Source: Hyphomonas atlantica corrig. (GTDB lineage: Bacteria; Pseudomonadota; Alphaproteobacteria; Caulobacterales; Hyphomonadaceae). Taken from it: a stretch of 64,000 nt of DNA. The stretch covers positions 1 to 64,000 of the forward strand of contig NZ_AWFH01000007.1 in NCBI RefSeq assembly GCF_000682715.1. Reading direction: 5' to 3'. Positions 1 to 7,284 of this stretch are shown here, in pieces. Below the pieces are notes generated by a model. It saw nothing but the letters and a program-made list of their open reading frames with translations, ran no database searches and was not told the DNA's origin. The position numbers and the translations under genes are program-made. Position 1 is the stretch's first letter. The number at the start of each line of letters is the position of its first letter.

Positions 1-371
1 GCCGGTGGCAACACCGGCCTGTTACCCGACACTATGAAGGCTTTGAAGGCGCCACCATCAGTGAATGGGAGAGTTTTGAGCGTATCTCGGAGATTGCCGC
101 ATTCACAGCTGAACATGGCGAACTCGGCGGCAAGCTTATCGCGTATTTCGACAGCCTTGAAGATGCGAAAACCGCAATCAACGATCAGTACGCGGGGCAA
201 TATTGCTCTACTGCCGACTTCGTACAGGAGATGACCGAGCAAAGCACCGAAATCCCAAAGAGCCTTCAATATTACATCGACTGGGAGTCGATGGCCCGAG
301 ACTGCGAAATCAATGACATCCTGACCATCGAGACAGGCTTTGAAGCCATCCACATATTCTGGAGGGCTTAA
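1..371 (+). CDS. ardA: Antirestriction protein ArdA, C-terminal part (5' end outside window)
   Basis: An open frame enters from the left edge (first full codon at position 3) and ends at TAA 369-371, giving about 122 residues. The translation carries ArdA hallmarks: an ISEWESFERI segment, an EIPKSLQYYIDWESMARDCE stretch and the ending ETGFEAIHIFW. ArdA proteins are acidic DNA mimics that block type I restriction enzymes and are typical passengers of plasmids and integrative elements. The next gene starts 3 bp downstream with its Shine-Dalgarno inside the last ardA codons, so the two are probably cotranscribed. The start lies outside the window. Together with the mob genes at 5.5-7.3 kb it marks this end as mobile DNA. 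Confidence 0.88.
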   Translation, partial: RWQHRPVTRHYEGFEGATISEWESFERISEIAAFTAEHGELGGKLIAYFDSLEDAKTAINDQYAGQYCSTADFVQEMTEQSTEIPKSLQYYIDWESMARDCEINDILTIETGFEAIHIFWRA

Positions 372-374
372 GCA

Positions 375-815
375 ATGAAGAAAGTTCAGACCTTTACACC
401 CGCCCATGAGCATAGGGGCTACTCCCCAGGGCATCCTTGGTATTATTTCCTTGGCGGACAGCCACTCAGCCCCCGAGACATCCTCGAAGCAACACGCCAA
501 AGCGGTTATCAGGGCTATGCCCGCGAGAACATCAAAGCAGCCGATCAGATGGCAGAACCAAAACGCTCGGAAACCCTTCGCATTCTGCGCGCAAAGTTCT
601 TGAGCGATTTACGAAATGACCTCAGCCGTTACCGCGAATGCATTAGAGAACTTCGTCAAACAAATAGACAACTGCCGGATGACAGCGAGATTACGTCCTG
701 CGGCGACATCCACACGGCCCTGAGCTTAAAGCACAATCATATGGTCAATAATTTCGCTCACTTGATCGCGCTTGATGACATGCTCGCACGGCAGAGGGAT
801 TTGTTTGATCTCTAG
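375..815 (+). CDS. Hypothetical protein downstream of ardA
   Basis: A 146-residue soluble protein that I do not recognise. A strong GGAGGG precedes the ATG by about 8 bp and lies inside the end of ardA, so the genes appear coupled. The sequence is charged and mostly helical (residues about 55-95), with no signal peptide or membrane segment. The last 29 codons coincide with repeat R1 (721-806), a copy of which recurs at 2922-3007 inside the toxin locus. The fragment at 2922 is therefore a detached 3' end of this gene. It converges on the immunity-type gene at 830-1186 with only 14 bp between the stops. A role in the mobile element is likely from context only. Confidence 0.6.
   Translation: MKKVQTFTPAHEHRGYSPGHPWYYFLGGQPLSPRDILEATRQSGYQGYARENIKAADQMAEPKRSETLRILRAKFLSDLRNDLSRYRECIRELRQTNRQLPDDSEITSCGDIHTALSLKHNHMVNNFAHLIALDDMLARQRDLFDL
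721..806. repeat. Repeat R1, copy 1 (86 bp direct repeat)
   Basis: These 86 bases recur at 2922-3007 with only two mismatches that I can see. Copy 1 is the 3' end of the 375-815 gene. Copy 2 sits in the middle of the toxin locus, detached from any such gene. R1 closes the downstream side of each toxin-immunity cassette. Confidence 0.9.
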
Positions 816-829
816 ATTGCTTGTGCGAT

Positions 830-1186
830 TCAGTCGTACACCAACCAGGCGGGCTTCTCATCGGACGGTCCGGTCCACCCCCAATCAGTCAGGACATCTA
901 TAAGGTCGGCTCTGGTTTCATCACCAGAGAAATCTACAACAGAACACCCAAACCCCGCCTCCCAGATCAGGTCGAGCTGTGAGAGATTAAATCCTGCGGC
1001 AGAGGGAACGAGTATCAAACCCGCGCAACCTCCAAAATTGTGAAGTAAAAATAATTCACCGATATCCTTAGCGAGACCGGGTATTGCGCCTGTGCTGATT
1101 GTACTACTTTTTAAGCCTACTTGATCAAATAGGTCTTCCAATTCTCCATTATATTTATCCAAAATCAGCATACCTAAATCGTACAA
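830..1186 (-). CDS. Candidate immunity protein 1
   Basis: A small acidic protein (118 residues from a TTG at 1186, or 113 from an ATG at 1171) following directly on the toxin-type gene 1187-1708. The TTG abuts the toxin's stop codon, so translation is probably coupled. An AAAGA just upstream could serve as ribosome binding site. There is no signal peptide, and I recognise no family. Position, size, acidity and the pairing with a gene of toxin architecture are what suggest an immunity protein. The C-terminal region (residues 85-118) is rich in D, W and G. It converges on the 375-815 gene. The function is inferred from context, not homology. Confidence 0.55.
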   Translation of the reverse strand: MYDLGMLILDKYNGELEDLFDQVGLKSSTISTGAIPGLAKDIGELFLLHNFGGCAGLILVPSAAGFNLSQLDLIWEAGFGCSVVDFSGDETRADLIDVLTDWGWTGPSDEKPAWLVYD

Positions 1187-1708
1187 TCATTTATCTTTGA
1201 TTGGAATATGGTTTATTGGGCCGACATGCCCGTGCCATTCCTTGTAATTTCTATCTAAATGGCGTTCGGGACCCCGAACTTTGTCGCGAGGAAAAGGATT
1301 AGGGAGTTCCCTATTTAATTCTTTGTATGCCTGCATATCTGAAGAGGACATGCCTGTTCGCTTGTCGGCCTGAGCCATATCAACAAGCGCTGATTTTTCA
1401 GAGCTGAACGGTTGAGGTCCAGATTCCGTGAAGAAAGCCCCCTGCCTGCGCTGCAAAAGCCCATCCGCTTTGTCTACAACGGCTCTGGGAGGAACAACGG
1501 GCTCAATTGACCGAACAGGGAGCGGGGATGGCTCAACATTAGCCCTCCTGGTGCCCGTAATTTCGTCGCCCTCTTTTTTGAAGGCTTTGACGATGGCTTC
1601 CCCGGCTTGAACGCGGGGATTTTCCGCCTGAGCAGAGAACATGGATGCGGCTAAAGAAGCAATGGCGAGGACTATGCCTGGAAACGAAAGCCTGATGCTG
1701 GAAGACAT
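1187..1708 (-). CDS. Secreted polymorphic-toxin-like protein 1
   Basis: A 173-residue protein with a clear Sec signal peptide (MSSSIRL start, hydrophobic core, AQA cleavage site near residue 28). A conserved region follows, with NPRVQAGEAIVKAFKKEG and then a LLQRRQGAFF motif (residues about 86-95). Both motifs recur in the protein at 3355-3939, after which the two sequences diverge completely. The tip here reads ELNRELPNPFPRDKVRG and then HGHVGPINHIPI. That layout resembles C-terminal domains of polymorphic toxins (RHS/CDI style), with histidines possibly catalytic. I cannot name the toxin family. GAGAAGGACATCCC before the ATG is a good ribosome binding site. The coding start overlaps repeat R2. 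Confidence 0.68.
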   Translation of the reverse strand: MSSSIRLSFPGIVLAIASLAASMFSAQAENPRVQAGEAIVKAFKKEGDEITGTRRANVEPSPLPVRSIEPVVPPRAVVDKADGLLQRRQGAFFTESGPQPFSSEKSALVDMAQADKRTGMSSSDMQAYKELNRELPNPFPRDKVRGPERHLDRNYKEWHGHVGPINHIPIKDK

Positions 1709-1774
1709 GGGATGTCCTTCTCGCCAAATCCGTGGCTATTTCCTCTTTACCCGAGATGCTGCGACTATTCCAGT
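1555..1774. repeat. Repeat R2, copy 1 (220 bp, toxin N-terminus plus remnant of upstream gene)
   Basis: This stretch matches 3786-4005 at a constant offset of 2231 bp with scattered mismatches. It covers the signal peptide and first ~50 codons of toxin 1, its ribosome binding site, and 39 bp corresponding to the last codons of the 446-residue gene 3967-5307. The rest of that gene is absent here, so copy 1 was produced by duplication or recombination of the 3967-side locus. Confidence 0.88.
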
Positions 1775-1902
1775 ACGTCAGAAGACAGAACAAACCCCGA
1801 CAACAGCGATCAGCAATCAAGAAATGACTGAAGATGGCGGTGATGAACTATTGTAGTATTGGCTGTAAACTTAAAACGCCCAACACTTTTGAAAAACAAT
1901 CT

Positions 1903-2208
1903 CTAGACTGTAGAATTTTCTCGGTCATTAGATAGCGAGTAACGAGGCGGCGCCAACTCCGAAATCAGGAAGTGCAATTTTTCTTCGTCTTTTTGCGAGT
2001 AGTATACCGACTCGCAAGCTTCCAAATTTGCACACCAATCAGATAGTTGATCAGGATTCAGCATTTTGATGGCATGAATCAGATTATCAATTCGAAGCTC
2101 TACCTGAACTGAATCATGATTAAACAAAAAGGGACTGAAGTTTCCTTTTAAGGTCTCATAGTTCCCGTTTAAACATACAAAATCATCAATGGCTTTCCTG
2201 ATTGGCAT
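1903..2208 (-). CDS. Orphan immunity-type small protein
   Basis: A 101-residue soluble protein with no signal peptide and no recognised family. It sits between cassette 1 and the displaced toxin tip, with no toxin gene directly upstream of its own. Size, acidity and the central W/C/D-rich segment (around residues 55-75) resemble the other small genes here. An orphan immunity gene left from an earlier cassette is the likeliest reading. The segment from 1775 to 1902 downstream contains no gene that I can support. Base composition is AT-rich, as in the rest of the locus. Confidence 0.45.
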   Translation of the reverse strand: MPIRKAIDDFVCLNGNYETLKGNFSPFLFNHDSVQVELRIDNLIHAIKMLNPDQLSDWCANLEACESVYYSQKDEEKLHFLISELAPPRYSLSNDRENSTV

Positions 2209-2245
2209 GCTTCATTATCGCACTTTCTAGACACAATTCTCAAGA

Positions 2246-2725
2246 TTAAAATTCTTCATTATCCTTTATCTGGCTTAAGCTGTACTCCAAAAGTGTTTTT
2301 ACTAAAGGGTACAAACGCTGCTCATCAATGCCATCCGAGTAACCATCATCGAATGTATGGCATTCTAGTCGCACAAGCTCACCAAGAACGGTTTCAATTT
2401 CACCATCATCCATACCACGCCAACTGATCAATGCCTCCAGCTCTTTCCACGTGATATGGCCTATCAAAGCAAAATGGCACGCTAAGGCAACTCGCTGAAA
2501 AGAACCGGATATCCTGTGAACGTGAGTGAAAACGTCTATGCCTACCAAGTCACCAACGGACTGCGTGTCACAGAACATTAAAAGCGATGCTGCCTCAGAA
2601 AAGGTGTACTGGTCTGAACTGCTGATTCTTTCCTTTAATGCAGAAAGTTCCGACTCAGTTGGCACTGTATTGGTAAGTGACGGAAGCAGAATTTCAAAAA
2701 ATATATCGTCAATCTGTTGTTTCAA
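2246..2725 (-). CDS. Candidate immunity protein paired with the displaced toxin tip
   Basis: A 159-residue acidic, helix-rich protein whose start overlaps the end of the displaced tip 2709-2921 by 17 bp. That is the usual toxin/immunity spacing and order. There is no signal peptide and no recognised family. The pattern of hydrophobic helices (residues 40-110) ending in an acidic tail could fit a cytosolic immunity protein. It probably outlived the loss of its toxin's N-terminus. Whether it is still expressed depends on readthrough from cassette 2. Confidence 0.5.
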   Translation of the reverse strand: MKQQIDDIFFEILLPSLTNTVPTESELSALKERISSSDQYTFSEAASLLMFCDTQSVGDLVGIDVFTHVHRISGSFQRVALACHFALIGHITWKELEALISWRGMDDGEIETVLGELVRLECHTFDDGYSDGIDEQRLYPLVKTLLEYSLSQIKDNEEF

Positions 2726-2921
2726 TTTTCTTCGTAAGGTCTGAGTAAGTATCGACTCTGGGCGGGCTTCCTATTGTCTCAACACCTGTTAATTCATCAG
2801 AAAACCGCCTAACAGAACCAGATGAGCCAAAATGCTCTTGGTGCTGATGTATTATCTTATCATCTCTTGTTACTGTATGTCGAACCGAAACAGAGCGCCC
2901 ATCAACACTCTCGGTAGCCAT
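2709..2921 (-). pseudogene. Displaced toxin C-terminal tip without signal peptide
   Basis: An open frame of 70 codons with a toxin-tip look (HQHQEHFGSSGSVRRF and GVETIGSPPRVD segments, short and basic/aromatic like C-terminal ends of RHS-type proteins) but no signal peptide and no conserved N-terminal region. Its first ATG (2919-2921) falls exactly where repeat R1 copy 2 begins, and no Shine-Dalgarno precedes it. This is what remains when recombination replaces the front of an older toxin gene and leaves its tip and immunity gene behind. The function as a toxin is inferred. A free-standing small protein is the alternative. Confidence 0.5.
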
Positions 2922-3007
2922 TGAGCTTAAAGCACAATCACATGGTCAATAATTTCGCTCACTTGATCGCGCTTGATGACATGCTCGCACAGCAGAGGGA
3001 TTTGTTT
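2922..3007. repeat. Repeat R1, copy 2
   Basis: An 86-bp near-identical copy of 721-806. It is the isolated 3' end of the 375-815 gene, lying between the displaced tip and immunity gene 2. Its left edge coincides with the first codon of the displaced tip, which marks a recombination junction. Confidence 0.9.
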
Positions 3008-3032
3008 AAGTGCTGAACATGTTCAGAAAGCA

Positions 3033-3329
3033 CTAAATCCCTCTGGCAAGTATCTCATCGCAGATAATCAAGATATTTTCTTTGAAGAATTCTGTTCGTT
3101 TCGAAATTTCATCTACTCGCTCAGCCGGAGCATTTTCGGGGTTCTCAATAAAATAAGCCAGGTGGTCAATCTGCGAATCTATACCCGATATCCTAAGATG
3201 TAGATCATCGTCGTCTTTCAGGGCTTTCCAAGACAAATCCCTAAGAAGCAAGATTCCTTTGAGCAAAGGCAATTCTGAATTTTTCATTTGAGTTGCAATA
3301 TCGCACATATTCATAGAACAACTGTACAC
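3033..3329 (-). CDS. Candidate immunity protein 2
   Basis: A small acidic protein of 98 residues (first Met at 3329; a second Met six residues later at 3311 is also possible) lying 25 bp after the stop of toxin 2. It has no signal peptide or membrane segment and no recognised family. A central DDDD run is followed by predicted helices. The position directly after a secreted toxin-type gene and before R1 copy 2 mirrors immunity gene 1, although the two immunity sequences are unrelated. Unrelated immunity genes are expected for unrelated toxin tips. Confidence 0.52.
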   Translation of the reverse strand: MYSCSMNMCDIATQMKNSELPLLKGILLLRDLSWKALKDDDDLHLRISGIDSQIDHLAYFIENPENAPAERVDEISKRTEFFKENILIICDEILARGI

Positions 3330-3354
3330 TATTGCTATTCATTTGTGTACGGAT

Positions 3355-3939
3355 TTATTCTTCGACTATAGACTTCATCGCCACTCTATCGCCCGTTTTT
3401 GTATTCTCAACCCAGTGAGTTTCCATAGAACCCCCATCACGAAGCGTCGCACGCTCACTTGATAATTTGGAGTAATCTTGCGCCTGTCCCCCATAGTCGC
3501 GAGCATAAAATTCCGCGTCCCCAAACGGCTTAGCCGTTGAAGAATCTGCTATTGTTCTCGCTTCTCGCGTGGGCGTAATCATTTGCTGCCGAGAAACTTG
3601 TTCTTTCTCCAACTTCAGTTTGAGCCGTTCCGCGTCGGCAGAAGACTTAGCACTCGGTTCCGCGAAAAACGCGCCTTGCTTTCGTTGAAGTAGTGCGTTT
3701 GCGTCATCTAAGACTGCTGCTGGCGGAGTAGTCGGCGTGGGCGCATCATAACGTGGCGCTCTATATGGGTCAGCGCGCCGAACATCCGTAATCTCTTCAC
3801 CTTCCTTTTTGAAGACTTTGACGATGGCTTCCCCGGCTTGAACGCGGGGATTTTCCGCCTGAGCTGAGAGCGTGGGTGCGGCTAAAGAAGCAATGGCGAG
3901 GACTATGCCTGGAAACGGAAGCCTGATGCTGGAAGACAT
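3355..3939 (-). CDS. Secreted polymorphic-toxin-like protein 2
   Basis: A 194-residue protein with nearly the same signal peptide and N-terminal region as toxin 1 (AENPRVQAGEAIVK, then LLQRKQGAFF). It then has a charged linker and an unrelated tip: FYARDYGGQAQDYSKLSS, DGGSMETHWVENTKTGDRV. Tips with a DG..ETHW.EN..TG pattern are common at the C-termini of RHS-type and other polymorphic toxins. A GAGAGGAA ribosome binding site lies about 7 bp before the ATG. The gene starts 27 bp after the 446-residue gene 3967-5307, so the two form an operon with immunity gene 2. Export to the periplasm is supported; toxicity is inferred. Confidence 0.66.
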   Translation of the reverse strand: MSSSIRLPFPGIVLAIASLAAPTLSAQAENPRVQAGEAIVKVFKKEGEEITDVRRADPYRAPRYDAPTPTTPPAAVLDDANALLQRKQGAFFAEPSAKSSADAERLKLKLEKEQVSRQQMITPTREARTIADSSTAKPFGDAEFYARDYGGQAQDYSKLSSERATLRDGGSMETHWVENTKTGDRVAMKSIVEE

Positions 3940-4005
3940 GGGATGTTCCTCTCGCCAAATCTGTGACTATTTCCTCTTTACCCGAGATGCTGCGACTATG
4001 CCAGT
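3786..4005. repeat. Repeat R2, copy 2
   Basis: The match to 1555-1774. Here the repeat is in its full context: it joins the end of the 446-residue gene (stop 3967-3969) to the ribosome binding site, signal peptide and first ~50 codons of toxin 2. R2 and R1 together give each cassette identical ends. Confidence 0.88.
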
Positions 4006-5307
4006 GACCAGCCCCGCTGCCGCCGTCATGAGAACAAAATACTCCCCACCAGGAAACGCGCCGTGAGTGTTGTAGATACCAGCAGCAGAAAGCCCGCCTT
4101 CAATGGCCTCCGCTGTAAACCCGCCTTTAAAAGCTTCCCATGAGCTTTTTGTAGTTCCGGCAAGAAAGAAAACAAAAATGAGACCCGCTGGTGAGAGCAG
4201 GACTCCTACAATGTTTGAGGCGATAGCGAGCCAACCATATTCGTTTTCATAACCTTCAATCAGGGTCTTGGCATCCTCCTGGCATGGCAAGAAATCGCCT
4301 TCAAAAACAAACTCGCAGTAAATCTCATCCGCCCATTCAAGCGCGAACCCCTGAAACGCGGGTATGAACAAAGCAGCCACGATTTTATCGCCACTCTCAT
4401 CGCCCTTGCCCGATGGGGAGACAGGATATCTCTGCAAGCCTCTTTCATCTATCACAGGCGCCCCCCTCGGAGGCGCTACCACGGGTCTATCTTGGGTGCT
4501 ATACTTATTAAATGGAGATAATGGGCTGGACGTTCTTGCAATGGCTTTTGGAAGCGCATCTTGTTCCATCAAAAAATCAAGGGCGTCCACGGCACGGATG
4601 ACTATCAGGTTATTTGATCGTCCAGCCAGTTTCGAGTGTATGTGGCGAGAAAATTTCTCCGTGTAACGACCGTCTGCGGGATCGCTCCACCCTTGCCCCC
4701 AATAATCCTTGTCTTTTTGTAAGGCCAGAATGAAAGAATTGAGCGCCCTGGCCGTAGCTAGATCGAATTGCTTGGAACGCTTAACCGCAAAACCAGCATC
4801 AATGAGTGCATCCTGAATATAACCAATCGCTAAACCCTTTAGTTCGAGCTTAATCCTTACAAGATGGTCTTTATTATCCAGAAGAAGCTGGGCGTTTATA
4901 GCTTCGTAGCGATCGATTTCTTCGTCAATTTGTCTGCCCAATTCTGTTCTCGAAATCCTACCGTCTCTATAAAGAGAAAATATTCTTGCTTTTGAGTGAA
5001 AATGTACATCCAAGTTCAAGCTTGCCAACAACGCTGGCTGGAGACAATCTTCCATCGATAGAGATCGCAACTCATTCCTCAGTTTCTCATGAACACGAAT
5101 TCTTTGATTTATAGCTTGGTCGCTATACCCTCCAACATACCCTCGAATTTGTTCGGGACCGATAAGGCTAGACTGAATATCCTCCATCTTCTCAAAAAGA
5201 CGCTCTGAACAAGCTTGTGATCGCCGATACTCAGAGAAAGTCTCTTGTCCTATCGCATGAAAGGAAACGAAGATCGAAAAGAACAAAATCGTAGCCAGCT
5301 TATTCAC
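3967..5307 (-). CDS. Exported membrane-anchored protein upstream of the toxin cassette
   Basis: A 446-residue protein with a signal peptide (residues 1-20, ending before QETFSEY), a long helical charged region (about 25-250), a proline-rich linker (about 265-300) and a C-terminal part with a QGFALEWADEIYCEF motif. Two hydrophobic segments follow (about residues 364-390 and 422-440), and the protein ends in a basic KRK. DEI/DE-motif segments of this kind occur in phage ejection and pre-toxin regions, but I cannot assign a family. It is the first gene of the operon with toxin 2 and immunity 2, and its 3' end was copied together with the toxin N-terminus at 1736-1774. A role in handling or delivering the toxin-type proteins is inferred from this linkage. 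Confidence 0.6.
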   Translation of the reverse strand: MNKLATILFFSIFVSFHAIGQETFSEYRRSQACSERLFEKMEDIQSSLIGPEQIRGYVGGYSDQAINQRIRVHEKLRNELRSLSMEDCLQPALLASLNLDVHFHSKARIFSLYRDGRISRTELGRQIDEEIDRYEAINAQLLLDNKDHLVRIKLELKGLAIGYIQDALIDAGFAVKRSKQFDLATARALNSFILALQKDKDYWGQGWSDPADGRYTEKFSRHIHSKLAGRSNNLIVIRAVDALDFLMEQDALPKAIARTSSPLSPFNKYSTQDRPVVAPPRGAPVIDERGLQRYPVSPSGKGDESGDKIVAALFIPAFQGFALEWADEIYCEFVFEGDFLPCQEDAKTLIEGYENEYGWLAIASNIVGVLLSPAGLIFVFFLAGTTKSSWEAFKGGFTAEAIEGGLSAAGIYNTHGAFPGGEYFVLMTAAAGLVTGIVAASRVKRK

Positions 5308-5542
5308 ATGCCATTCCCCAAGAGCCTCTCGACCCTACTAGCAGGCGAGCTTGCAGTTTGTCCTGCGCAATGAACAAGCCGCTCTCACATCCATCCCCCT
5401 CATCAGTCTTTCGAGTTATATTCCACCTGACATGAAGGGCCTATGAATACAAAGGCATTCAATCAACCTGATGGATATCGAATATCAATTTCATGCTGTG
5501 AACGGGCTAAACTTATTACTCGACTCGAGTTGGAATGAGAGA
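5308..5542. promoter_or_regulatory. Intergenic region upstream of the toxin operon
   Basis: 235 bp, relatively AT-rich, between the relaxase stop and the 446-residue gene, all on the minus strand. It is the only sizeable gap ahead of the toxin operon, so its promoter is expected here. I could not place -35/-10 boxes with confidence. An ACTCGAGT palindrome occurs near 5520-5530. Confidence 0.3.
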
Positions 5543-6850
5543 TCACCGCTCCGGCTCTGGCCCTCGTCTCTGACCAGATGCAGCTTGCCGACGGTCCATG
5601 AACGCCTGCTTTCGCTCTTCCCGCGATAAGTTAGCCCGCGCTTCAAAATCCGCGCGCTCCCGCGATATCTCTTGGTGTTGCTGGCTCAGTTTGTCACGCC
5701 GTTCTTCCATACGCCTTTGGAAGAAGAGCCGCTGTTCACGCTGATGCTGAATCAAATCGTGTTTTTCCGCCTCATCCCGCATTTGCGCCTTTGTCGCTTC
5801 GGCCTCATTCTCGCGCTTGATCCGTGCATTCTCACCGTTCAGCCATGACCACGCCCGCTTAAGCAGACCGTTCGGGAATTTGGCCTGCCTTGCCCGAACC
5901 TCTTCGATGCGGCGCTCCTCGATCCGCTGGAGCGTTTCAGAGCGCTCGGCACGTTGACGCTCAATGAGAGCCTGTTTCTGTGTGCTGCGCTCAGCCAGAC
6001 GCGCCGCATTGCGGGTTCTCAGCTCTTGCGCAAACCCGCCCATCTTCTCCGCCATGTCGCGGGCGTATTGGGCTTGAGCCGATTCAACATCGGGCAAGTC
6101 CTTCTCCGGCCCCAAGCGCTCTCGCACCATCTTGGTCTTCACACCTAGCCAGCGCGGCAGGCTCATCACTTCCTCCTGATGATCAATCACGACAAAGCCG
6201 CGCCGCCCCCCGCGCGCGAGCCGGAAGCCCTTATCCTGTAATGCATGTTCAAAGGCGGCGCGTGTGTCACTCATCGCCCAGGCCGCTTGCAAATCAGCTT
6301 TGAGCTCATCGGCATGACGCCCTGTGCGCTTGGCCTGCTGATATTGCTCAAGCGTGTAATTGAGCGGATTGCGCTCGGCTTTGTTGATCAGGCCGCGCGG
6401 TACAGTCCATCCATGCTCTATGAACAACTCGCGGCTGACATCGCGCATCTTGAGCCGATTGAACGGCATCGGAATGGCCCGCATGGTTTCAGCATCAATC
6501 CGTGACCAGACGACATGGCAATGCCGATCTCGATGCTCGCCTTTCTCATGGAAGACAATCACGCGAGGTTGACCTGACAGCCCCAAGGCGTCTTCGGCCT
6601 TGGCAATCGCTTTCTCGAAGTCCTTCGAACTGGCATTGGCATCCTTGGGTGGTGACAGGCTGAGCGAGAATAGAGGCTTTTGGCAGCGTGTGCCTTTGGC
6701 AAGCGCTTCAATCTCCTGAAACGCTCCGCGCACATCATCCGCCATGAAGCCTTCAACATCATGCACCTGGACGTGTTCATTCTCATCGGTGCGCATGAGG
6801 TGAATCGCCAACTCACGCCCGCCGCCTCTGGCATTACCGTGCAGGATCAT
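5543..6850 (-). CDS. MobA/VirD2-family relaxase
   Basis: A relaxase of about 435 residues. The hallmark HxDxHxH-type metal-binding motif is visible as EHRDRHCHVVWSRID, preceded by a VIVFHEKG strand. The C-terminal third is a long Arg/Glu/Gln-rich coiled coil. The start is placed at the ATG at 6848-6850 (MILHGNARGGG) because it overlaps the mobC stop as ATGA; an upstream in-frame ATG would run deep into mobC. Relaxases nick oriT and lead the transferred strand. No coupling protein or T4SS genes are in the window, so the element is mobilizable, or the rest of its transfer genes lie to the left of ardA. Confidence 0.85.
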   Translation of the reverse strand: MILHGNARGGGRELAIHLMRTDENEHVQVHDVEGFMADDVRGAFQEIEALAKGTRCQKPLFSLSLSPPKDANASSKDFEKAIAKAEDALGLSGQPRVIVFHEKGEHRDRHCHVVWSRIDAETMRAIPMPFNRLKMRDVSRELFIEHGWTVPRGLINKAERNPLNYTLEQYQQAKRTGRHADELKADLQAAWAMSDTRAAFEHALQDKGFRLARGGRRGFVVIDHQEEVMSLPRWLGVKTKMVRERLGPEKDLPDVESAQAQYARDMAEKMGGFAQELRTRNAARLAERSTQKQALIERQRAERSETLQRIEERRIEEVRARQAKFPNGLLKRAWSWLNGENARIKRENEAEATKAQMRDEAEKHDLIQHQREQRLFFQRRMEERRDKLSQQHQEISRERADFEARANLSREERKQAFMDRRQAASGQRRGPEPER

Positions 6851-7284
6851 GGCGTGCGGCCCCCATAGCCAAGCGCAGCCATGATATCCTGCCGCAAAGA
6901 TTTTAGCTCGGCGCAAGTTTCACGAAGCTCTTCGATCAGATCAGGCGTGAGAGGCAATGCCCCGATATTCGCAGCCTTGGCGATCTGATTGAGGTTCTGA
7001 GAAATGCGCGACTGACCCAAAGCGCCCAGCACTTTGCCAAGCGCTTCGCGATCCACCTGCCGCGCGCGGGAGCGATAATGCGGTCCTGTGAACAGGCGCG
7101 ACTTGATGTAAGCGCCCAAAGGTTGACCGTTAGCCTTGTCCGCAAGCTCGTCTCGTTCTTGTTTCGTCAGGCGCAGGGAGAACGGCGCGCCGCGTTTGGT
7201 TCGGGCAGGCCGGATTTTTACATCGCCGTGTCCCGCCGCCTCCGAGAAGCTTTCATATGTCTTGGGTCCGCCGGGTCTCCTCAT
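6847..7284 (-). CDS. mobC: MobC-family relaxosome accessory protein
   Basis: A 145-residue basic protein with a ribbon-helix-helix-like N-terminal part (FSLRLTKQERDELADKA, residues about 35-51) and the MobC signature around residues 85-110 (LGKVLGALGQSRISQNLNQI, then AKAANIGALP). MobC proteins bind oriT and help the relaxase reach its nick site. Its stop overlaps the relaxase start by 4 bp. It is the first gene of the mob operon, so oriT should lie just upstream, in 7285-7632. Confidence 0.85.
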   Translation of the reverse strand: MRRPGGPKTYESFSEAAGHGDVKIRPARTKRGAPFSLRLTKQERDELADKANGQPLGAYIKSRLFTGPHYRSRARQVDREALGKVLGALGQSRISQNLNQIAKAANIGALPLTPDLIEELRETCAELKSLRQDIMAALGYGGRTP

